This document shows positions 43,174-50,721 of a DNA stretch of 50,721 bases, piece after piece. A program made the position numbers and the translations under genes. Source of the DNA: Aminicenans sp964648465 (GTDB lineage Bacteria; Acidobacteriota; Aminicenantia; Aminicenantales; Aminicenantaceae); assembly GCA_964648465.1 (NCBI GenBank), contig CAZYMU010000022.1, forward strand, positions 1-50,721. Direction: 5' to 3'. The notes under the pieces were generated by a model. The model ran no database searches. It saw only the letters and a program-made list of their open reading frames with translations, and was not told where the DNA came from. The first letter of the stretch is position 1; each line of letters starts with the position of its first letter.

Positions 43174-43359
43174 TTAGTGATGCTTATAAAGAGAAAATGA
43201 AACTTCATCTTCAATAATAGGTGGACAGAAAGGGTTGGCTCCTGCTTTCCACATCTTTCCTCTGTGGGCATTGGCATTTAGGCCGTAGTAACGTACCATA
43301 ACTTGTACTCTATCAGGGATATGGTAGGTTACTCTGGCTATAAACTCCAGATAATCCAT
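43174..43359 (-). pseudogene. IS91-type transposase relic (C-terminal fragment)
   Basis: Minus-strand frame keeps EFIARVTYHIPDRVQVMVRY, then YGLNANAHRGKMWKAG, the block that precedes the zinc-ribbon end in IS91/IS801-like transposases (typically LExIARVxxHIPxKGQxxxRYYGxYxNxxRGK). The end of the gene and the catalytic part are absent. It resembles the relic at 21239-21595 over the NVHRGKIWKERD-like segment but differs in the retained portion, so they are separate losses of related copies. Confidence 0.75.
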
Positions 43360-43415
43360 ATGCTAGGATTCTGTGCTGGGCTTGCCGTAATACCTGCCCT
43401 TCGGCATTATCCAGG

Positions 43416-44642
43416 CTAATTGGATTTGTGCTTATCAGCCTGATATTTCTTTATCCCGGAGCTTAACCTCCTGACTCCTTCGATTATCTGTTCCTTTGTG
43501 GGGTAGGAAAAATTTATTCTCATAGAGTTGTGTCTGAGGTAATTCTTCGGGTAAAAAACCTCTCCTGGAACGAAAGCTACCTTTTCCTCGACTGCTTTGT
43601 AGAAAAAATCCATTGTATTTATCTCTTCCGGGAGAGTTACCCATAGAAACAGTCCTCCTTCGGGTTTTGTCCACACTACGCCCATATCTTCAGGGAAATT
43701 TTCTTCCATTGCTTCCAGGAAAAAATTCAGTTTTTCTCTGTAGTAGGAAACGGCCTTCTTGAAATGGGCATCCGTATCATATTCCCGCAGAAAGGCGGTG
43801 CATATGTCCTGATTCAATTTCGGGGTGTTTAGTATGTTTGCCCCTTTTATGAAGGAGAACTTAGTGGTGACTTCAGGGGAGCCTATATTAAAACCTACTC
43901 TCAGGCCAGGACACAGGATTTTTGAAAAAGTATAAATGCCGATTACGTTTCCCTGGTTTTTGTCCAGCGAATAAATGGAGGGAACATTTTCGCCTTTGTA
44001 CCTTAATTCCCTGTAGGGGCTGTCCTCGACTATTGGAATATGGAATTTTTTGCTTAATGAAAGAAGATCGAGCCTTTTCTCAAGACTCATTGTGATTCCC
44101 GAAGGGTTCTGGAAATCAGGGACTACATATATGAATTTGGGCATTTTCCCCTGATTTATGGAATTCTCAATGTCATTCTTCAGGCCTTCCACATCGGAGC
44201 CGTCTTCTTTCAGGTCTCTTGATATATACTGAGCATCTTCCATCTCGAAGGCTGCTAAGGCACCCCCGAAAGTAGGCAGGTCTGTGACAACTGTATCCTG
44301 GGGTTCGAGGAACAGTCTTCCAACAAGGTCTAGTCCGTGCTGTCCTGATGTTGTGATCATTATATTTTCAGGCTCGATGAAAATATTATCTTTCTTGAGA
44401 TATTCTATTACTGCCTGCATTAAATCATTCTCACCGGGAATTGGAGAATATTGAAGCACACTTTGTGGGTTTTCTTTTAACGCTTTTCCTGCAGCATTTT
44501 GAATGAGTTTTAGCGGAAAAACGTCGCTGTTGGGTAATCCGCCGGCAAAGGAGATTATCTCAGGGTCAGTAAGGAAGGCCAGCATTTTTCCGATGGAATA
44601 CCCCTCGAAATCTTTCATTATTTTGGTAAATAGTGATTTCAT
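43416..44642 (-). CDS. PLP-dependent class I/II aminotransferase (2-aminoadipate/MocR-type LysN-like)
   Basis: A 408-residue fold-type I aminotransferase. SFAGGLPNSDVFPLKLI, LQYSPIPGENDLMQAVIEYL, TTSGQHGLDLVGRLFLEP, VPDFQNPSGITMSLEKR and YTFSKILCPGLRVGFNIG (Schiff-base Lys in FSK) are characteristic of the KAT-II/LysN/DATA group. It probably transaminates a branched, aromatic or dicarboxylic amino acid; the acceptor is usually 2-oxoglutarate. It starts 69 bases after the stop of the unrecognised gene at 44712-45944, on the same strand, so the two may work in one pathway. Confidence 0.9.
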   Translation of the reverse strand: MKSLFTKIMKDFEGYSIGKMLAFLTDPEIISFAGGLPNSDVFPLKLIQNAAGKALKENPQSVLQYSPIPGENDLMQAVIEYLKKDNIFIEPENIMITTSGQHGLDLVGRLFLEPQDTVVTDLPTFGGALAAFEMEDAQYISRDLKEDGSDVEGLKNDIENSINQGKMPKFIYVVPDFQNPSGITMSLEKRLDLLSLSKKFHIPIVEDSPYRELRYKGENVPSIYSLDKNQGNVIGIYTFSKILCPGLRVGFNIGSPEVTTKFSFIKGANILNTPKLNQDICTAFLREYDTDAHFKKAVSYYREKLNFFLEAMEENFPEDMGVVWTKPEGGLFLWVTLPEEINTMDFFYKAVEEKVAFVPGEVFYPKNYLRHNSMRINFSYPTKEQIIEGVRRLSSGIKKYQADKHKSN

Positions 44643-44711
44643 GATTAACCTCCCTTATTGTTTTATTCTTGATGTTCAGATTCATCGACTATTCCCGTAT
44701 GAATGAACAGC

Positions 44712-45944
44712 TTATTTTCTGTAGGCAATCTTTGCATATAAGGCTTTATGCCCTCTTTTCATTATCTCTTTGGCATCTTTATCACATCTTATACACTTGT
44801 GATATATAACATTGCCAATCAGATCTGCCTTTTCGTTTCTTTCCTCATCCGGGAGAAAATAGGTTTCCATTGTGTCATATGGCCGTGATTCTCCATCGCT
44901 TTCATATTTAATTGTTAAATTTCTTCCGGCATCGAGTACCTTAAATGCACTGTCTGTCCAGTTGAAGTCGGGCATTCCTAAATCAGGATTTATCCTGATA
45001 TGAGCTGCGAGCGAAATATTCAAGCCTGAGGCTTCAACTTCCTCAGAACACTGGATGAAGGTTTCAGGTGTTGCCGCATTTCCTATGTTGATCTCATAGA
45101 TGGGAGTTGTGCCGTCATCGCGCAGATATTCTTTAAAGATATTCAGGAGCATCCTGAACTGAATAGTATTTTGGGTTGAAAGGAGCATGGATATTTTAAA
45201 AGTAAGGTTTGGAATTTCCCTTGCGTAGTAACAAGCAGCAACGATTGTTGACCAGCTCGGATTAAGGAAAAAATTAGCTCCTGTTGTAATGGCGGCTCTT
45301 GTCACACCGTCTAGATAGATAAGATGGTTGTTATTGCCAACTTCTATGCCTCCGAAATTGCCAAACGCTGTACCCATATTCTTCAGAATTATCTGGCTCA
45401 ATCCATTTCCCAGGTCAGTTCTTTCGAATTTTTCTCCGGTTGCTTTCTCTACTCTTGCAAACCGTTCTTCTGGAAGAGGAGTACCCAAAAGGTTTGTAGA
45501 GCAGAACTTACTGGCACCGAGAATGTTTTCGGCCATTGCAAGAGTTGTAAGGAGGTCTCCACTGTAGATGTAGTACTCAGTCAAGCCAACAACTGAAATC
45601 ATCTCTGTTGGGAAAAGCAGCCCCCCGCTTTCTGCTATTCTTTTGATACAGTCGAATGTGGGCATGGCTCCCTGGAAACCAGACACCTGGGTTGTGCATA
45701 TTCCTTTTTTTGTGAAATTGATTCCGTTTTCCTCTATGAAATCTTCAACCTTGGCAAAACTATTTACATATTCTTCAGCTTTTTCCAGCATCTCTCCATA
45801 GCCTTTTTCAGAAGCAGTTCTTTTTCTAGTCTCGTAATCCCGCATAGACTCTATCTGTTTAGAGATTTCTTTTGCTCCTTCGTATGAATCTAACAGGGCA
45901 TCCATGGCTTTGAGGTCACTGTTAGATAAAAGTTTAAAATGCAT
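44712..45944 (-). CDS. Conserved-looking 410-residue protein of unknown function, adjacent to the aminotransferase
   Basis: I do not recognise the family. No signal peptide or membrane segments. Regular alternation of hydrophobic strands and helices in the middle (IYLDGVTRAAITTGANFFLN, PNLTFKISMLLSTQNTIQFR, PIYEINIGNAATPETFIQC, GLNISLAAHIRINPDLGMPD) suggests a TIM-barrel or other alpha/beta enzyme. Recurring Gly-Asn and Gly-Ile patterns (NFGGIEVGNNNHL) could be ligand loops. A CxxC (HKCIRCDKD) sits near the C-terminus. Start ATG 45944 follows TGGAGGGAAACT. It is the first gene of a probable two-gene unit with the aminotransferase. Lyase, mutase or isomerase of an amino-acid or keto-acid pathway are guesses only. 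Confidence 0.75.
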   Translation of the reverse strand: MHFKLLSNSDLKAMDALLDSYEGAKEISKQIESMRDYETRKRTASEKGYGEMLEKAEEYVNSFAKVEDFIEENGINFTKKGICTTQVSGFQGAMPTFDCIKRIAESGGLLFPTEMISVVGLTEYYIYSGDLLTTLAMAENILGASKFCSTNLLGTPLPEERFARVEKATGEKFERTDLGNGLSQIILKNMGTAFGNFGGIEVGNNNHLIYLDGVTRAAITTGANFFLNPSWSTIVAACYYAREIPNLTFKISMLLSTQNTIQFRMLLNIFKEYLRDDGTTPIYEINIGNAATPETFIQCSEEVEASGLNISLAAHIRINPDLGMPDFNWTDSAFKVLDAGRNLTIKYESDGESRPYDTMETYFLPDEERNEKADLIGNVIYHKCIRCDKDAKEIMKRGHKALYAKIAYRK

Positions 45945-46112
45945 AGTTTCCCTCCATTAATAATTTATTATATGGAATATGGAAAATTTTTCTATTATTT
46001 ATGCTTGTGAAAGGATTTGTCCGGCTCCTCATGTTGAGCAATCAATTATATTTAAAAAAAACTTTGGATGCAAGCTGTTGGACGAGTTGCTGAGGAGAGG
46101 TGTAATATCCTG

Positions 46113-49100
46113 TCAAAATTTTTCTTTGCTCAATGCCATGGGGGAGCCGTCTTTATTAGAAAAGGGACGAAACCTGAAAGTGTATGAATATTTTTTATTC
46201 GCAGGGAGGGTATATTCCGGGTGTGGACGGGCCCGTTTACCCCAGCTTGTATCCCCGCCTACTCCCATCTGTTTGTAGTCAAGGTTTAAAGTCACCCAGT
46301 TCCGTTTGATAAGGTCTACTGCATGCTTCTGTTCCTTTTCTGGCCCGTTTGCAAAATCATCTATTGAGAAATGATTTGCACTGACGTTTAAGAGTGGCAT
46401 TCCTTCAGCCAGCAGGCCAATGCCGTTGTTATTTGTTAAGGCAGCCCAGCGGACATCTGTTTTATTGCCGTTTTCTTGAGGTCTGATGTAGGGATGATAT
46501 TGTTCCATGACTGTTCCGCTGTAAACACCGACTGCAGTGCTGCTCTTTCTGTCCCAGTAACTTTCATGCGGTCCACGTCCATACCAAGTAATTTTGTCAA
46601 ATTCCACTGGGAGAGTCATCTGCATGCCGAAGCGCGGCAAATCAGGAAGATTATTGCTGCCGGGTATGAGCCTGTTTTGAATGATGATGTCTCCGCTGCC
46701 GAATATTCTATAGGTTGTGTAATATTTCGTGTTCCCTGCAAAAAGTTTCGAAAGAATGTAGACTTGAATTTCACTGGAGGTAATCCTCTTTACAGAAACA
46801 TCCTCGATTTTTCTTTTTGCCCCGGCATCCCGCCAGACCGAACATCTTGTGGGCATATCACAGCCGAAGTCATTATCGGTGGGTGCACGCCAGAAATTTG
46901 GCACAGGGCCGCTTTTTACAATCTCGGTTCCCTCATAAATCAATGACCCTATGGTTCCTTTGCTTATGTCAAATGACAGATGAAAATTTTCTCCTTTGAT
47001 ATCGATGTACTTCTTATTGAATGAAAGTTCCAATTCAGGCAGGTTTTCTTTATTTACGCGTTCAGCCGATTTGTATAAAGGTAATTTAAACTGTTCCCAG
47101 GCAACTTCATAACCTCTTGGAATAAGAGGGGTCGCTTCCATTAAAGTAAAGCTCAGTTTTAAAAAATACTCGACACCTGGCAGGGGTTGAATCTCAGGAA
47201 TCGGAATAGTAATGACCTTTGAATGATGTGGGGTAGTATCGAGGTTTTCAATTTCCCCTTCAGCAATTTTTTTGTCATCGGCCGATACTGTCCAGGTCGC
47301 ATGAATTATATTTAGATATATGAAATCATACTTGTTAAAAATTTCGATCTTTCCTGCCTTTAGATCGACCGGTTTTGCTGATATATATTGATAGACTTTT
47401 TTTACTTCCAATATATGAGGATGAAGTTTTCTGTCAGGGAATACCAGGCCGTTTATGCAGAAGTTTTTATCGCTTGGAGTATTTTCATGCCCGTAATCTC
47501 CACCGTAGGCCCAGAACTCTTCTCCTTTCTCATTTTTTTTGAGCAGTCCCTGGTCGACCCAGTCCCAGATAAAGCCGCCCTGAAGCTGTTCGTATTTTTC
47601 GATAATATCCCAGTAATCCTGAAGGTTTCCTACGCTGTTCCCCATGGCATGAGCATACTCGCACATGATGCACGGCCGGCTTTGTTTTTTGCCTGCATAG
47701 TCTTTTAGATGGTGTATCTGGCGGTACATAGGGCAGAAAATATCAGTATGAGATTTCAGCCCGGCCTGTTCATATTGGACGGGCCTGGAGATGTCCCGTT
47801 TTTTAATCCACGCATACGTGGCTTCAAAGTTTATGCCGTCGTCTGCTTCATTTCCCAGAGACCATATGATTACAGATGGATGATTTTTATCCCGTTCGAC
47901 CATGCGTACAGTACGGTCCAGATGTGCTGCTTTCCAATCCGGATTATTGCCTAGTGTTTTATCCGGCTCATATCCCATGCCGTGAGACTCGATGTTTGCC
48001 TCGTCAATGACATAAAGCCCGTATTGATCGCATAGATCATACCATTTTGGATCGTTTGGATAATGGCTTGTGCGAACCGCGTTTATGTTGAATCTTTTCA
48101 TCAGCCTGATGTCTTTCACCATCAATTCCTCTGTGACATAACGCCCTGTTACAGGGTCATGTTCATGCCGGTTTACCCCTTTAATTAGAATTGGAACGCC
48201 ATTGACCAGCAGTTTGCCTCCTCTAATTTCTATATTTCTGAATCCGATCTTGCTTGAAACAATCTCGGTTGTCTTTCCGGAATTGTCCGCAAGTGAGAGA
48301 ATAAGTGAATAAAGGTTTGGTGTTTCAGCAGTCCATTTTGCCGGTTGTTTTACAGGCTGCTCAAGTGTCACTACTTTTTCATGGAGATTATTGAGTTTGA
48401 TTTTTTTCGTTACCGGAACGTCAAACAACGATTGATTATTTTTATCAAGAAGGTCCATTGTGATGTAGCATGAGCCTTTTGCTTTTAATGAGTAATTTTT
48501 AATATTGATTTCAACTTTCAGGTTCCCATCTGAATAATTATTGTCAAGTTCAGCGTGGACAAAAAAATCGCAGATATTAACCTGGGGAGTTGAAAATAAA
48601 AACACATCCCGCTCAATTCCACTTATTTTCCAGTAGTCTTGATCTTCGAGATAGGCTCCGTCACTCCAGCGGTAGATTTCAGCTGCCAGGTTATTTTCTC
48701 CTTCACGCAAAAAATTTGTGATATTAAATTCCGCAGGCGTTTTACTTCCCTGGCTGTAGCCAACTTTTTTCCCGTTCACCCAGACATAAATGGCAGATTT
48801 GGCTCCTGCGAAGTGGAGGAATACCTGGCGATTTTTCCAGGTTTCAGGGACAGTAAAATTTCTTCGATATGACCCGACAGGGTTATAATCATGAGGAATC
48901 TTTGGGGGGTCGGCTGGAAAAAGATAATCAACATCTGTATAAATGGGAATGCCAAAACCCTGTAATTCCCAGTTGCCCGGAACCTTAATATCGCTCCACC
49001 TGCTGACATCATAACCATCTTTAAAAAAATCGACAGGACGTTCAGTAGGCCTTCTTACCCAGTTAAATTTCCATATTCCGTTCAGGGATTTGTAAAACTG

Positions 49101-49379
49101 TGAAAGGGAAGGATCATTTTTCAAAGCCGTATTAATGTCAGGGAAGGGAATATATGTACAGTGCGCAGGTTCTTTATTCCTGTTTAATATTGCCGGATTT
49201 TCCCAGTCATTGATTTTTGAATTGTCAGCGCAGGGCTTAAGGCTTTCTTCCGGATTGTTTTTCTTAATTGCAGAACTGTTTCCAATTGCAGTTAATAAAA
49301 TTAATATTAGAAAGATCTGTTTCAGTTTTTTTAATAAGGAAACAGGTGATTTAGATTTGCTAATTTTGCTTGTATGCAA
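46113..49379 (-). CDS. lacZ: Beta-galactosidase, glycoside hydrolase family 2, complete
   Basis: A 1088-residue exported beta-galactosidase. A signal peptide (KKLKQIFLILILLTAIGNSS) spans residues 17-36. Domains as in the copy at 38-3067: sugar-binding jelly roll with GNWELQGFGIPIYTDV, Ig, TIM barrel with acid/base Glu511 (SLGNEADDG) and nucleophile Glu574 (CEYAHAMGN), then C-terminal beta-sandwich ending VGGDTSWGKRARPHPEYTLP. TTG 49379 is the best start, since AAGGAG lies 9 bases before it. Its C-terminus is intact and shows what the truncated paralogue lost. Both genes lie on the same strand about 43 kb apart. Regulation not evident; a potential divergent promoter region lies at 49380-49661. 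Confidence 0.93.
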   Translation of the reverse strand: MHTSKISKSKSPVSLLKKLKQIFLILILLTAIGNSSAIKKNNPEESLKPCADNSKINDWENPAILNRNKEPAHCTYIPFPDINTALKNDPSLSQFYKSLNGIWKFNWVRRPTERPVDFFKDGYDVSRWSDIKVPGNWELQGFGIPIYTDVDYLFPADPPKIPHDYNPVGSYRRNFTVPETWKNRQVFLHFAGAKSAIYVWVNGKKVGYSQGSKTPAEFNITNFLREGENNLAAEIYRWSDGAYLEDQDYWKISGIERDVFLFSTPQVNICDFFVHAELDNNYSDGNLKVEINIKNYSLKAKGSCYITMDLLDKNNQSLFDVPVTKKIKLNNLHEKVVTLEQPVKQPAKWTAETPNLYSLILSLADNSGKTTEIVSSKIGFRNIEIRGGKLLVNGVPILIKGVNRHEHDPVTGRYVTEELMVKDIRLMKRFNINAVRTSHYPNDPKWYDLCDQYGLYVIDEANIESHGMGYEPDKTLGNNPDWKAAHLDRTVRMVERDKNHPSVIIWSLGNEADDGINFEATYAWIKKRDISRPVQYEQAGLKSHTDIFCPMYRQIHHLKDYAGKKQSRPCIMCEYAHAMGNSVGNLQDYWDIIEKYEQLQGGFIWDWVDQGLLKKNEKGEEFWAYGGDYGHENTPSDKNFCINGLVFPDRKLHPHILEVKKVYQYISAKPVDLKAGKIEIFNKYDFIYLNIIHATWTVSADDKKIAEGEIENLDTTPHHSKVITIPIPEIQPLPGVEYFLKLSFTLMEATPLIPRGYEVAWEQFKLPLYKSAERVNKENLPELELSFNKKYIDIKGENFHLSFDISKGTIGSLIYEGTEIVKSGPVPNFWRAPTDNDFGCDMPTRCSVWRDAGAKRKIEDVSVKRITSSEIQVYILSKLFAGNTKYYTTYRIFGSGDIIIQNRLIPGSNNLPDLPRFGMQMTLPVEFDKITWYGRGPHESYWDRKSSTAVGVYSGTVMEQYHPYIRPQENGNKTDVRWAALTNNNGIGLLAEGMPLLNVSANHFSIDDFANGPEKEQKHAVDLIKRNWVTLNLDYKQMGVGGDTSWGKRARPHPEYTLPANKKYSYTFRFRPFSNKDGSPMALSKEKF

Positions 49380-49661
49380 TTTTGCTGACTCCTTCTTGTT
49401 TTTTGTGCTTATAGCCTAGAAATTGATATCCCCACATGCCGTTGGAAACTCTCATGCTGTCATTTCTTTAAGAATACACAGGGAAATGCTCTTTTTATTT
49501 TGGCACTAAGAGTTTATAACATACAGAAAATTCGGTGTCAAAAAGCACCAAAATGAATATTTTTATTCCTTTTTGTAGTGAAATTTAAATGATTTTATGA
49601 ATAGAAAAGTTTAGAATTAATAAGAGAGTTTTTAAAATTCCTGCTTTAAGGAGGAAATATC
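49380..49661. other. Divergent intergenic region
   Basis: About 280 bases between divergent lacZ and the chimeric gene. Imperfect inverted motif ATTTTGGCAC (about 49498) and GCACCAAAAT (about 49545) may be an operator pair, but spacing and symmetry are weak. No other gene seen. Confidence 0.35.
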
Positions 49662-50612
49662 ATGGGAAAAAAGTTAACTTTAATTATGCTGATTCTCTTG
49701 TTCTCTTGCTCTCTTATGTCCTACGGCCAGGAACTGAAGCCGATAAAGCTTCTGAAGCCTCAAATAGATGGCGGCCTTCCATTGATGCAGGTGCTAAACG
49801 AGAGAAAATCTACCCGTCAATTCAGTGCTGAAGAGCTGCCGCTGCAGGTGCTGTCAAACTTGCTTTGGGCGGCATTCGGGATTAATCGTCCGGACTCCGG
49901 AAAACGAATCGCACCATCAGCCGTGAATTGGCAGGATATTGATATCTATGTTGCCATGGCAGAAGCGATGCATTTACGCCCTGAGCAAAAGGTCAGGCTG
50001 GCTCAATCGGTTGGATATCCTGCTGTTTCACCTTCACCTGAAAAGACAGAGAAAACCATAGTGGATGAATGGGCAAGCGTAAAAGCGCCGCTGCCTCCAG
50101 AGTTGAAGCCTGTAAAGATAGATCCTAAAGTAACAGCATTGTTAATCCTTGATATTCAAAACCAGAACTGTAATTTCGAAAGAAGGCCGCGCTGTGTAGC
50201 ATCTGCTGCTAAAATCCAGAAATTACTTGCAAAGGCAAGGGGAAAAGGTATGGCAGTCGTTTACAGCCTGACGAGCAGGGCAAGTGCTGCAGATATACGG
50301 AAGGAAGTGACTCCGATCGAAGGAGAACCGGTGGTCAAGTCAGGTGCAAATAAATTCTTTGGTACTGATTTAGATAAGATCTTGAAAGAAAGGGACATCA
50401 CTTCTGTAATAATAACCGGTACTTCTGCCCATGGGGCCGTGCTGAATACAGCAACTGGCGCAGCTATGAGGGGATTCAAAGTTATTGTGCCTGTGGATGG
50501 GATGTCAGCATCGGATGCATATGCCGAACAGTACACAGCCTGGCACCTGGCAAACGGACCCGGGTCAAGGCGAAGCACAACACTGACAAAGATCAGCCTG
50601 CTTGAGTTTTAA
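49662..50612 (+). CDS. Exported chimera: internally deleted nitroreductase plus isochorismatase-like domain
   Basis: Residues 1-22 are a signal peptide (GKKLTLIMLILLFSCSLMS). Residues 37-100 are the N-terminal part of a SagB-like nitroreductase (LMQVLNERKSTRQFSAEELP, NLLWAAFGINRPDSGKR, IAPSAVNWQDIDIYVAM). Next comes AMHLRPEQKVRLAQSVGYP, the C-terminal end of the same kind of enzyme, with the middle 80-100 residues missing. A linker leads to an isochorismatase-like hydrolase (156-316) with Asp164 (LLILDIQNQ), a likely Lys231 (ANKFFGTDL) and Ala259 at the usual Cys position (TGTSAHGAVL). The FMN site should be incomplete. The second domain may be catalytically inert or use another residue. SD AAGGAGGAAATATC supports ATG 49662. 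Fusion by deletion is inferred from the sequence. Confidence 0.82.
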   Translation: MGKKLTLIMLILLFSCSLMSYGQELKPIKLLKPQIDGGLPLMQVLNERKSTRQFSAEELPLQVLSNLLWAAFGINRPDSGKRIAPSAVNWQDIDIYVAMAEAMHLRPEQKVRLAQSVGYPAVSPSPEKTEKTIVDEWASVKAPLPPELKPVKIDPKVTALLILDIQNQNCNFERRPRCVASAAKIQKLLAKARGKGMAVVYSLTSRASAADIRKEVTPIEGEPVVKSGANKFFGTDLDKILKERDITSVIITGTSAHGAVLNTATGAAMRGFKVIVPVDGMSASDAYAEQYTAWHLANGPGSRRSTTLTKISLLEF

Positions 50613-50616
50613 AAAA

Positions 50617-50629
50617 GGTACCAGGTACC
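50617..50629. repeat. Tandem palindrome GGTACC-A-GGTACC
   Basis: Two GGTACC units separated by one base, directly after the stop of the chimeric gene. Can form a 5-bp hairpin. Could be part of a mobile-element end or a small repeat, but no other copy was seen in the window. Confidence 0.4.
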
Positions 50630-50687
50630 GAATATAATTCTTTCGTGTATTATTTTTTAAATCTTCTTTATGTAAAATGCCAGAAAA

Positions 50688-50709
50688 CCCCAGGCTTTTA
50701 AGCCTGGGG
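50688..50709. mobile_element. Hairpin resembling an IS200/IS605-type element end
   Basis: Perfect stem CCCCAGGCTT / AAGCCTGGGG around TT, preceded by AGAAAA and followed by ATGAATGGCACT. GC-rich hairpins of this kind, next to an AT-rich flank, mark the ends of IS200/IS605 and TnpB elements. There is no T-run, so a plain terminator is less likely. The body of the element would lie beyond the window, so this is only a candidate. Confidence 0.35.
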
Positions 50710-50721
50710 ATGAATGGCACT

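Noticed and set aside
45979..46278. 99-codon plus-strand open frame near the lacZ end
   Set aside because: Mostly antisense to the lacZ gene; no SD.

Overview
The window reads as chromosomal DNA of an uncultured, anaerobic bacterium with a Gram-negative-type cell plan. It is fairly AT-rich and dense, with ordinary Shine-Dalgarno (SD) starts such as AGGAGG. The anaerobic reading rests on ferredoxin-dependent 2-oxoacid oxidoreductases (Kor and Por), a class II (B12-dependent) ribonucleotide reductase, a corrinoid-activating ASKHA ATPase and an Fe-S/FMN/FAD old-yellow-enzyme-type reductase. Exported proteins (two GH2 beta-galactosidases, a D-aminoacylase-like amidohydrolase) carry signal peptides. 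I cannot assign a phylum. No tRNA, rRNA or CRISPR array was seen.

Layout. 1-54 is the end of an IS21-like element that cuts off the 3' end of a lacZ-type gene (to 3067). A D-aminoacylase-family gene follows (3134-4741). A plus-strand operon (5172-7684) encodes a LiaF-like membrane protein, a LytS-type histidine kinase and a LytTR response regulator, with an imperfect 70-bp direct repeat on each side. Minus-strand 7910-10385 encodes a second succinyl-CoA-synthetase-like pair whose beta subunit carries a C-terminal two-cluster ferredoxin domain. 10447-14294 is a heterodimeric ABC exporter. Then come an ICMT-like methyltransferase, an orphan corrinoid-activation ATPase (15900-17798) with a decayed piece of a homologue at 14771-14863, and a large NAD-glutamate dehydrogenase (18091-20967).

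20.97-24.75 kb mixes small regulatory genes (ECF-like sigma factor, two-TM protein, SAM methyltransferase) with gene relics: an IS91-type transposase fragment, a DUF1684 C-terminus, a MIP18-like gene with an in-frame stop and a truncated methyltransferase. TrmO-like and old-yellow-enzyme genes follow (24755-27237). The central block on the minus strand (35353 down to 27245) is a TCA/2-oxoacid cluster: sucC-sucD-korABCD-porCDAB. A fumarase beta-subunit C-terminal relic lies just upstream of it, and porB is broken by a one-base frameshift at its thiamine-diphosphate motif. Together these genes link pyruvate, 2-oxoglutarate, acetyl-CoA and succinyl-CoA with reduced ferredoxin and substrate-level ATP formation.

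35.8-40.3 kb is visibly more AT-rich and may be acquired: ZIP metal transporter, KaiC/RadA-like ATPase with an altered P-loop, and nrdJ without the usual C-terminal cysteines. 40.5-50.6 kb holds a nitronate-monooxygenase-like enzyme, an alpha/beta hydrolase, a second IS91-type relic, a class I aminotransferase beside an unrecognised 410-residue protein, a complete second lacZ, and an exported chimera of an internally deleted nitroreductase with an isochorismatase-like domain. The window ends in a 10-bp-stem hairpin that resembles an IS200/IS605-type end. The strongest leads are the SucC-ferredoxin fusion, the nitroreductase-isochorismatase chimera, the frameshift in porB, and the unrecognised protein at 44712-45944.
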